A stretch of DNA of 14,485 nucleotides from Cudoniella acicularis (taxonomy: Eukaryota > Ascomycota > Leotiomycetes > Helotiales > Helotiaceae), in assembly GCA_013054445.1 (NCBI GenBank), contig JAAMPI010001431.1:1-14485 (forward strand). The letters run 5' to 3'. Made by a program: the position numbers and the translations under genes. The notes below the pieces were generated by a model. It saw only the letters and a list, made by a program, of their open reading frames with translations, was not told the origin of the DNA and ran no database searches. Positions 7,402 through 14,485 of this stretch are shown in pieces (position 1 is the first letter of the stretch; every line of letters starts with the position of its first letter).

Positions 7402-10258
7402 AAGATAGATCCTAAAACCAGCACCGGGCTTCCTATTCAACAGCCGGGTGTGTCTCAGATGCCCGACGCCTGGCAAATCGCCGTGGAGACCCACCTCGCT
7501 TCCTTGACTGCCTCGCAGAAGGCAGCCTTCGTCGCTCCAGCAAATACAGACGACTGCATGAAACTTATCACAAAATCGTATCGCGCCCGAGGCTTTTCGC
7601 GAATTCTGAATGTCATGAGGCCTATCATTGATCCTCTGCGACGGTTTGAGGCCATGATCGATGTCCTAGTTCAAACGAACGGCGGGCTCTGCTCTCCTAT
7701 CTGGGGCCCTCTAAGATTCGCAATAACGGCATGACTGATGGCCTTAGATGAAGAACATATGCTAACGCAGTAGTCAGGTGGCTAGCGATCATGTAGAAAT
7801 AATTGAGAAGCTGGCGAGGATTTTGCAGAGGATCGTCACGTCGCTCGAGTGCTACAGCAATCACGAGACCTTGTTTAAAAACAACTTGAATACTCAAAGG
7901 GCTATTGAAGCCCTGTATAGTGATTTGATTGACCTTTGTACTCGAGTTGTGAAATTTCACTCACGCTCTGCCTTAAGTACGTCGATCCTCGACAGCCACG
8001 TTAGATCTCTGGCTCACCGTATTCATTCGCAGCCGGAGTATTCGTATCTTTCGATAGAGAGTTCCAGCAAGCATCGGACAATATTACTCACCACAGTACC
8101 GAGATCGATTGGGCGGTTAATGCCCCCAATATTGAGGAAACCAAGAAAGCGCGAGGAATTGAAGATACGGCACGGTTAAGTAAGCTTCACTGATTCTTTT
8201 CAGCGCTCGACTGATCGACTGACAATGTGCTCAGGCCAAACGCGTGCTAATGTTCAGAAATGATTGTGTCCTGCGAACGTCCCAGATGATCTCTATCGAC
8301 ATCAGAGAGACTGCATGACTAGTTCCTGCAGTTGGGCGTCGGAAATGCCCGACGTTCACGCTTTTTTGAGCTCTGAAACCTCGGAGATCTTGAGAATTGA
8401 CGGCCCACCTGGAAGTGAAAAGACTACCCTTGTCGCCTTTCTAATCGGCTATATCACGAGGACCACAACAAATGATGTGCTTTACTTCTTCTGCAAAGGA
8501 GCCGACGAGAAGAAGAGTCGCCCATTTCAAGTCCTGAGGACGCTGGTTTCGCAACTTTTGGCAAAAGACGAATCTTTATACCCTTGGTTTGAGACACTTC
8601 ACCAGCAAAGCGGACAGGAAAGAGCAGAGTCTTTCGCAAGTCTCCCAGCTTGCGTTGAGGAACACATCGAAGCCGCTGATCTTCATCGCTATAGATGCAC
8701 TCGATGAGTGTCAGGAAGCCAAAGATCTTGTCTTTTCTATGATGACAGCAGCTGCTGAAACCAAGAGAGCCATTAAGATCTTAATGACAGTACGCAATTC
8801 TCGGTTCAATCCTCTTCAGGCTGTGGCGCAATTCATTAGTTATACTCCCAGACTTTATTCCGTAGAGAATATCTCAGGAGTATGGAATTCATAGAACCCG
8901 CTTATCTCTAATATTTTTTTTTTGGATTAGTGATTGCTGACCCGAAACCCTCACAGTGTCGAATAGATCCAGAACTACTGGATTATTTCAATCGTCCGAT
9001 TTCAGAGCTGAAAATATCCCAAGATAAGGTTGAAAGTCTTATATCTGAGTATATTGAAGAGAGTTTCTAGGTGCAAACATATTTCCCGGAATGCTCTAGG
9101 ATTTGAGGTTCATCTAAGGGTAACCCAAGCAGCAGCAGGCTTGTGGCTTTCAGCGCGCCTGATGATGGGTGAGTACAGTGCCTGCCAAGCCTGTCATCTA
9201 TCGCACGACAACTCCAGGATATCCCAATTGGAATTGTTCAACTCTATCAGCAGATTTTCTCGACGATGGAAAGATCCTTTTCTCCACTGCAGCTCAGACT
9301 CTCTCAGCAAATTTTCCTGTGGATCGACATGGCAGATTTCGTTTGAGTTGGACGAAGCTCTCTGGATCGCGAACTGTTGGACCTTGTATTTCAAGCTGAA
9401 AATGGCGGCGAAGAAGTGTTCGACTTGATAGATTTTGCGCGGCGGTTATGTTTGCCTCTCATTGAGCTACGTGGAGACGAGGATGAAAAAATCGAGGTTG
9501 AATTTACTCACCACATTGCACAATTTGTCCGCATGTGCAGCAAAGAAAGAGCTTTCGAAATACCACGGGTCCTCAAACCACAGGAATTGAAAGCTCTCTA
9601 TCGCGGCAATACTAGTGTGTGGTTTTTGAGGGATCTCCGAAATCGAATTTGATCTTACAAAAACTACGATCCACCCCTCGCATGAGAGATACTGCGGAAT
9701 ACTTTAAGATGGCTTATGGTCTCTGGAATGCCTTCTTTCTGAAAGAGCTGCCGCAATCACTCGACGCTGATGAAATAATCGCAGCTTCCAGGTTATGCGA
9801 CAAGTTGACGGAATTCTTATTACCTGGGAGATGCTTGAAATGGATTGAGATGGCCACTATCATCAATTATGCCTTTGGCTACGTTAATATATATGAAAAC
9901 GCCGTGGGAGCACTCGACGCGGCGTATGACGGCATTTCCAACCCATTGCCGTCTTTTCGCAGGTTCTCCATTGCCAGAACGCAATTCTTCACAGACTACA
10001 CTTATGTTCTCTCGCCCATTGGGCCGACAGATCCATGGGAGGAAGAGTCTTTGTCAAAACCGGAGGGCCTCGACACCCGTCAAGTTGCTGCTCAGCTCCT
10101 GTCTCTGGGGAAACAGTGGATGCACTTGTTCCGCAGGCCGCGGTTTAGAAACTTGTCTGCAGTTAATTATTAAATTCGCAATTGACCCGAATACTGGATG
10201 GGAAGGCGTGAAGGAGCAATTGGGGTTCTCGGGGGGGTTCCTATATTTGAAGAATTAA
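7402..10258 (+). pseudogene. Fungal NACHT NTPase (NLR/STAND-like) pseudogene, 3' truncated
   Basis: Exons: 7402-7728 (first in-frame ATG 7459), 7778-7976, 8033-8179, 8235-8879, 8957-10258. Introns are 7729-7777 (GC..AG), 7977-8032, 8180-8234 and 8880-8956 (GT..AG), with CTAAC/ACTGAC branch sites. The helical N-terminal domain shows CSPIWGPLRFAIT then VASDHVEIIEKLARILQRIV, a layout I associate with fungal NACHT proteins (probably Pfam DUF7708). NACHT follows: P-loop GPPGSEKTT at 8402-8428, Walker B IFIAIDALDEC at 8679-8711, then KILMTVR. The P-loop Gly before Lys is Glu. Breaks: TGA at 8261 and 9344, both where relatives have Trp; frameshifts near 8640-8658, 9056-9062, 9170-9176, 9623-9627 (one T short) and 10120-10145. 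The tail, with a weakly ankyrin-like CLQLIIKFAIDPN, stops at 10256-10258 against the transposon edge. Intact relatives are STAND-type sensors implicated in heterokaryon incompatibility or immunity; this copy cannot make one. Confidence 0.88.
7729..7777 (+). other. GC-AG intron in the NLR-like pseudogene
   Basis: The frame before (RFAIT) and after (VASDHVEI) joins in phase 0 only if these 49 nt are removed. The donor reads GCATGA instead of GTATGA, the branch CTAAC is at 7762-7766, and the acceptor is GTCAG. GC donors are a known minor class in fungi, so it may have been functional; in a decayed gene it may equally be a T-to-C change. Confidence 0.7.
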
Positions 10259-10298
10259 CGTCCGCCCCTACGTAGCGAGACGCACTGTGTAGCGAGAC
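10258..10298 (+). repeat. Left terminal inverted repeat of putative pogo-type element, with subterminal direct repeat
   Basis: The outer sequence ACGTCC..CCCTAC leads into GTAGCGAGACG at 10272-10282, which is inverted at 14461-14471. GTAGCGAGAC is repeated directly at 10289-10298, 17 bp further in. The stretch begins exactly where the NLR reading frame stops (TTAACG); a TA precedes ACGT, which fits Tc1/mariner target preference. The exact boundary is tentative. Confidence 0.6.
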
Positions 10299-11140
10299 AA
10301 ACCATCGGTACTTTACACTCAAACAATTCTAAATTTGTAAATCCGCTGAAAATTCCCGCGTTTTTGTATTAGTTATATTGTGTAACTATTTCTGAACAGT
10401 CTAAACTCTAGCTACTCTAAAAATTATAATCACGTCGTTGCTGTCACGCCTAGTTACGGAGGTTGTTAATTCGGAGTAAAGTAGGACCTCTAACCTACAG
10501 TACCCCTACGAACTCTTAACGCCTTTTAAACTCGCAGAATCGTTTAATCTAGGCTTCTAAGCCCCACCATGATGCTGAACAATCGTGATCAGCCTCGTGG
10601 CGATCAGGAAGTACTTTGTCATGTAACGTCACCACTTGGGTTAGTACCTCCCAATCAAGCGATCAAGGGTCCTGATCAAACTGCGCCGTGGCTATAGTAA
10701 ATCTCGGTAAATCTGCGTGTCCGCTCCGACTTCTTATCACGTGTGTAAGCCTCAGGCAAAAACGACCTTGTGACTTACAGAAGTAGATTCTCTGGCTAGG
10801 CAAGAATAGACATATATCCGAAACAAGATCCTAATCCACACAAGTCTCACCGTACGGGCAATATCCACTTCTGTTGCCCCCTCTATCGAAGCAGTAGTAT
10901 ACCATCATAAATTCGATCTAACAGCCCCGCAGAAGCCTCCGTATAACTTAGAACGAAGTGAGTTATCTTTTCGAACGGTGTTTAGAGCTATAGAATAGAC
11001 TATTAATTCTCTAAATACAGATCGTCTCCTCTTCGAGCCACCTTTCCTTTCAAAGCTACGTCTCTCGCATCACGATCCGCTTCGTGTGAAGATTCTCTCT
11101 ACGACATTCAATTCCAACCGACTTCCCTCACTCTCACGCA
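10299..11140. other. Gene-free stretch inside the putative element
   Basis: The first 200 bp are AT-rich with no open frame of note. From about 10550 to 10700 GATCA recurs several times without a clear longer unit. From about 11010 to 11140 the plus strand becomes C+T-rich, like a fungal 5' UTR, leading into the ATG at 11141. A CACGTG occurs near 10738. No protein-coding signal is recognised. Confidence 0.5.
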
Positions 11141-11548
11141 ATGTGTGAATGGGCTTGCAAGACATACGTAGCTTGTACGCGTACTCCCCAACACATGAAT
11201 CGAGATCACATTATATATTGTACAGACGATAGAAGGGTTGCAGACGACCCATGCCAACCTGCCTCCGGGTTTCTGAGAGATCTCCCGTTGGCTCTCGATA
11301 CGCAAGACACGGATATAGCGGGATCCTGTCCTCCCTGTGTCATAGAGCAGTCAGGCAGACGTCAAGTAAACAGTGCTCTATTACTTAGAATAATCGACGA
11401 AGAAGAGAAGAAGGGGAAGGGAGAAGCTGCCACGTATTTAACCTCTGCCCGAACCTCGCTTAGGCCTAGCGCCGTCACGTGTAGAACAGGTCACGTGAAC
11501 CAACTCCGTGACACCCTGTGCTGGAACAACACCGACCAATTCCTCTGA
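11141..11548 (+). CDS. Small Cys-rich fungal hypothetical protein (candidate)
   Basis: A 135-codon open frame starts with MCEWACKTYVACTRTPQHMNRDHIIYC and later has a CPPC pair near residue 63 (GSCPPC). The order MC, internal Cys, His, Cys, Cys, then G-x-C-x-x-C matches the layout of short fungal proteins that start MC and end their core in a CxxC, which suggests a small metal-binding fold. I recognise the pattern, not a named family. A C+T-rich leader of about 130 bp precedes the ATG, as is usual for fungal genes. After CPPC the sequence turns low-complexity (EEEKKGKG) and may be an unspliced tail; the real 3' end could differ. There is no signal peptide. It lies inside the putative transposon, so it may be captured or nested. 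Two TCACGTG boxes (11475-11481, 11491-11497) fall within the frame. Confidence 0.4.
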   Translation: MCEWACKTYVACTRTPQHMNRDHIIYCTDDRRVADDPCQPASGFLRDLPLALDTQDTDIAGSCPPCVIEQSGRRQVNSALLLRIIDEEEKKGKGEAATYLTSARTSLRPSAVTCRTGHVNQLRDTLCWNNTDQFL

Positions 11549-11654
11549 CTAGACTAGCTGCCTTCCCCCCAATTCAGAGAAACGGATCGCTGGTAAGCCT
11601 GCTTGCGAGCTACCTCTCCGAGATCCTGAAATGTACTAAATATAGTTAGTTTAG

Positions 11655-11933
11655 TTAGGTCGTAGAAGAGGTAACGTACAATGAATCAAATCCTGAGACT
11701 TTATAGACTTTGAGGTCTATTTCATTAAGATCGACAATTGGATATGTTTTGCAGTAGAGATCGAGAACGAGATATAACTGAGAAGAAGGAGGATTGCAAC
11801 ATATATGTGTATAGTAGTCCTCTATAGGTTGGATATCTCGCCATTTAAAGAAAGCGTTAATGATTGCTTTAAGGTTTTGAAAAGGTCGTTCGCGATATCG
11901 AAGGATTATCCGCATCGGAGTAGCCTGACTCAT
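11655..11933 (-). CDS. Small hypothetical ORF, possibly a gene fragment
   Basis: A 92-codon frame from ATG 11933 to TAA. It has ordinary-looking composition (FFKWRDIQPIEDYYTHICC, then LYLVLDLYCKTYPIVDL), not simple-sequence, and an even mix of aromatic and charged residues as in a folded domain. The frame upstream is closed by a TAG four codons before the ATG, after which it reads open again for over a dozen codons, so this may be an internal piece of a larger broken protein. I do not recognise a family. It lies between the transposon's left repeat and its transposase, so a fragment of another mobile element is plausible. The opposite strand (11805-11996) is also open but shows nothing recognisable. 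Confidence 0.28.
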   Translation of the reverse strand: MSQATPMRIILRYRERPFQNLKAIINAFFKWRDIQPIEDYYTHICCNPPSSQLYLVLDLYCKTYPIVDLNEIDLKVYKVSGFDSLYVTSSTT

Positions 11934-11996
11934 TTCGTCCTAAGTGTAAGAAGGATTGCTGGTATAGCTTGTGGAGGCAGTATTATCAGGGGATAA

Positions 11997-12803
11997 AAAA
12001 AGGTATGTTCCTTAAAAGAATCTGAACCACGGAGAGCGAGAGAGGGGTATCTAGATTCTGAATTGAGGCCTTAGGTATGAATTACGTAATCAGGCAGCAG
12101 CCAGGCTAATTTATATTACTAAGCACTAAAACATGTCGCCCCCTTCCTCACACCGGAATGCAATTTTTCCCTCTCTGAGTATCTTCAAAGTTTGGAGCCA
12201 AATCTGCTACGACGTTTGTGGCTACGCGCCTTGCCGGAAAATTCCCGTTTCCCGACACCCTCCGATCAGAGCAAAAAGTGGCCCTGTGTGCAGCTAACAA
12301 ATGCTTCTAGAAGCGACGCACTTCCGGCTTTTTAACTTCCGGCTTTCACTTCCGATGTTTCTTTTACGCTCTCTGCCTTGAACGACTCCGATTTTCAGCC
12401 ATAGCCTCCCGCTCCTCTTGCAAGATCGCTTACGAATTCGAAGATGACCTTATCAAGGGTCCGTAAGGGTCGAAAGACTGTTGAGAGGAGCCCGGTATCA
12501 ATATGCAAGGCGACGATGACTTTGTGAAGACGGTATCAGCAGCTCAGATGACAACGGCGTAGCACAATAGTGACAGCGATAAGAGGTCATACCTAAGACA
12601 CAGAACAAGGGCACAACGATGGCGAGAACAACAGCGGGCAGAGGTTAGTATAACCTGTCTATAGTGTCAAAACCGGACGAAGATTAACATTAACTCTAGT
12701 ATAAGATATAGCAACAAGTCTCGAAGCCAGCCCGAGCTTTACCTCCACCGAGGATCAGTCTACCGACTCCATCAAAATATCGTGCAGCCTATCCCCTCTT
12801 CCG
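11997..12803. other. Unexplained stretch downstream of the transposase stop
   Basis: About 800 bp without a recognised gene. From roughly 12130 to 12420 it is pyrimidine-rich and resembles a fungal promoter or leader. It includes the ACTTCCGGCTTT repeats at 12320-12346 and leads to an ATG at 12444 whose frame closes after 27 codons. Around 12590-12650 a short frame rich in Arg, Gln and Glu (RHRTRAQRWREQQRAE) precedes a possible GTTAGT donor, hinting at the remains of another gene start. No family is recognised. Confidence 0.4.
12320..12355. repeat. Short direct repeats ACTTCCGGCTTT
   Basis: Two exact copies at 12320-12331 and 12335-12346 are followed by a partial third (ACTTCCGATG) at 12348. 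They are spaced 15 and 13 bp apart inside a pyrimidine-rich, promoter-like stretch. They could be binding sites or slippage products; nothing distinguishes these. Confidence 0.75.
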
Positions 12804-14485
12804 CTAAAACATCTGCGCCACTGGAGCTCTCCATGGTTCTGGCACAATCTGTGCTGGCGCATCTTGCACGGGGCTCCTGCGTTTCCGAGTACGTCCCGGC
12901 GTGTCTACAGTACCTTCATCTGCCTCTGGCGTCCTACTCTTGCGCTTCCGGCCACGTCGCGCCGTGTCTGCGGTGCCTTGCTCTACCTCGGGCGGGTCAG
13001 GCGGACTGCTCTTGGGCTTCTGACCGCGTCTCCTCTTACCCTTGGCTTCTTAGGCAGACTCTTTTTCGACACGCTTCGCTCGTGCTTCCACAAGGTCCTC
13101 ATAGCTCATCACCTTCCCCTCCCCTTTCCCCTTCGCTAGCACCAATGGCCTCGTCGATCGTCGCACCTTGGCTTCGTTATTGATCGTAGTTAGAAACTGG
13201 ATCTGGTCATCCTTAAGGATGACCTAGGCAGAGGATGTTTAGTAAGCTTTGACAAATTTCTGTAAGTGCCTCTTTAGGTTCTGTTTACTCGTCTCGCCGA
13301 GCGCATGAGCATCCTGGTAGATGATTCGGTTTTACAGCGACATGAGCGCCTCTGCTGACACTGGCGTCACAGGTGTCTCAGGTATTTGCAGCTCTACATC
13401 TTGCCGGCAAGACCCTACCGTCATCTCATCGGCTCTCGGAACAGCGGGAGCGGGCTCAGCCGGGGGCATTGGCATACTTCTGAGCACTCTGTCCGGATTG
13501 AAGGGGAACAGGCCGCTTGTAGCGAAGCCGGCCTTGATATTCTTTGGCATGAACGCGGTCACCCTTGCCGGGCTAAAGAGGGAGGTGAAATGCTGCTTGC
13601 CGATTGTATTCACCCCTCCTCGCTCTAGTCGATCAACCTGGGCACGATACGCCTCCTTTAGTGGGGCGAATACTGCTACATCACAAGGCTAGAGCTTGTG
13701 GGAAGTATGAGAGGGGAGACGACACAGAAGAATATTGTTCTCGAAGCAGAACTCTAGGATCTCGAAGGACTCGTGCGTCCCGAAGCCGTCGCAGATTAGT
13801 ATTCGAGGTCTCTTGTTAGCTCGTTCTTTAGTCTCGGGATCGAATATACGCTTGAGCCACTCCAAGCTGATCTTAGAGTCGGTGTAGCCCGAATCAGAGC
13901 AGGCATAGTACTATCCAGGGGTAGGGAATATGGTCCAGTTGCTTCGATGAGTACTGGCTGGCTAGATGATCATCGGGTTTAGATACCTACCATCAGCACT
14001 GATACATTCGATCGCAGTCACTATGGTGCGCTCGACTCGCACACCTCTATGCTTCCGCTTGTCATCCTTACCTACGAGGACTTTGACTAAGCCTGGCATA
14101 GATAGCATGACTCCAGTCTCGTCCATGTTATACACATTCTCGGCCAGGATGGCCGGATCCTGTAATACCTCTCCGATTACCTCAAACCAGCGTGTGACTT
14201 TCTCATAGATGTTTTTCTCGTGGCGGTTCCAGTCCATGGCCCCGAGTCTTCTCGCCGTGAGGATTAGGTGGCGCCTTTCCAAAGCCTTCGTCCAGTTCTT
14301 GCCGGGCGCCTTCAGCGGTCTGTCTGCCGCGGGTCGCTGGCGGGTGACACTGAAGGCGATCGACGGGACAAACTTCATCCGTATTGGCTGCCCAAGGTCG
14401 GACATTTGCACCAAGAACTTAACGACGAAGAATTTTTTTATAATTTTAAAACTATAGATTCGTCTCGCTACGGGGTACGTCCCGG
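12804..14485 (-). pseudogene. Pogo/Fot1-type DDE transposase pseudogene (N-terminal part missing)
   Basis: One frame runs from the right edge to a TAG at 12806-12804. It includes a CENP-B-like HTH end (PGKNWTKALERRH), then the DDE domain: first Asp in NMDETG (14123-14121), second in ICDGFGTH (13790-13788), third in PCDVAVF (13682-13680). That is D-110-D-35-D, all present. Next come INTIGKQHFTSLFSPAR-type and GLFPFNPDRVL-type blocks, then a basic tail with RGRKRKSR. Seven premature stops interrupt it: TAG at 13962, 13911, 13689 and 13224; TAA at 13332, 13239 and 13050 (lowest coordinates). Two TAGs replace conserved Trp, one the conserved Gln of the HKLQPCD block. None is TGA and there is no frameshift in about 1.6 kb, which is typical of RIP. 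The frame stays open into the right terminal repeat, but the usual N-terminal HTH is absent. First plausible ATG 14405-14403. It would act by cut-and-paste at TA sites if whole. Confidence 0.92.
14461..14485 (-). repeat. Right terminal inverted repeat (reaches window edge)
   Basis: Read on the minus strand, the outer CCGGGACGTACCCC leads into GTAGCGAGACG at 14471-14461, matching the core at 10272-10282. Both ends share ACGT followed by a C-rich block outside the core, but with a length difference. The window ends here, so the true terminus and target duplication are not visible. Confidence 0.6.

Larger units (their letters stand above)
10258..14485. mobile_element. Putative Tc1/mariner-pogo (Fot1-like) element, degraded, possibly composite
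   Basis: Inverted repeats sharing an exact 11-bp core (GTAGCGAGACG at 10272-10282; reverse complement at 14461-14471) bracket about 4.2 kb. A pogo-type DDE transposase on the minus strand starts immediately inside the right repeat. Fungal elements of this type are usually about 2 kb, so the extra 2.5 kb between the left repeat and the transposase stop suggests a nested insertion, captured sequence, or two unrelated copies seen together. The right end may lie at or just past the window edge, and no target duplication can be confirmed. The transposase lacks the N-terminal DNA-binding part expected in the family, so the element looks internally deleted and non-autonomous. Confidence 0.55.

Noticed and set aside
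9169..9399. 76-codon open frame at 9169
   Set aside because: Shadow frame; the homologous sequence there (SIARQLQDIPIGIVQLYQQ) is in another frame reached through a one-base frameshift.
13321..13692. Plus-strand frames at 12782-13183, 13321-13692, 13966-14208 and 14209-14457
   Set aside because: Antisense shadows of the transposase, whose minus-strand frame has clear conserved motifs.

Overview
The window looks like nuclear DNA of a filamentous ascomycete (Pezizomycotina). The grounds are short introns of about 48-130 nt (one of 270 nt) with GT..AG ends and CTAAC/CTGAC branch sites, a CFEM-type GPI protein, a DUF1996 secreted protein, a fungal NACHT (NLR-like) gene, and a decayed pogo/Fot1-type transposase with RIP-like mutations. 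The NACHT and transposase sequences suggest Leotiomycetes to me, but only weakly.

Layout. (1) 1-690, minus strand: the 5' part of a secreted DUF1996 gene that runs off the left edge. I resolve four exons, one only 12 nt long. (2) 691-2141: gene-free, holding the upstream region of the DUF1996 gene and the region 3' of the CFEM gene. (3) 2142-3647, minus strand: an intact six-exon CFEM gene (346 aa) with a signal peptide, eight cysteines, a repetitive Gly/Ser/Thr/Ala stalk and a GPI-type tail. (4) 3648-7401: about 3.75 kb with no recognisable gene. (5) 7402-10258, plus strand: a multi-exon NACHT NLR-like pseudogene with two in-frame TGA codons, five frameshifts and a damaged P-loop, cut off at its 3' end. 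(6) 10258-14485: a putative Tc1/mariner-pogo element bounded by short inverted repeats sharing GTAGCGAGACG. Its transposase (minus strand, 12804 to the right edge) keeps one unbroken frame and all three catalytic Asp but carries seven premature TAG/TAA codons. Between the left repeat and the transposase lie about 2.5 kb with a small Cys-rich candidate gene, a second small ORF and otherwise unexplained sequence.

The left half encodes two secreted surface or wall proteins. The right half is degenerating accessory sequence in which an NLR gene ends at the edge of a transposon. I found no tRNA, rRNA or CRISPR array, and nothing I would call a new system. The points most worth checking are the 12-nt exon, the exon-intron duplication in the CFEM gene, and the different ways the NLR and the transposase have decayed.
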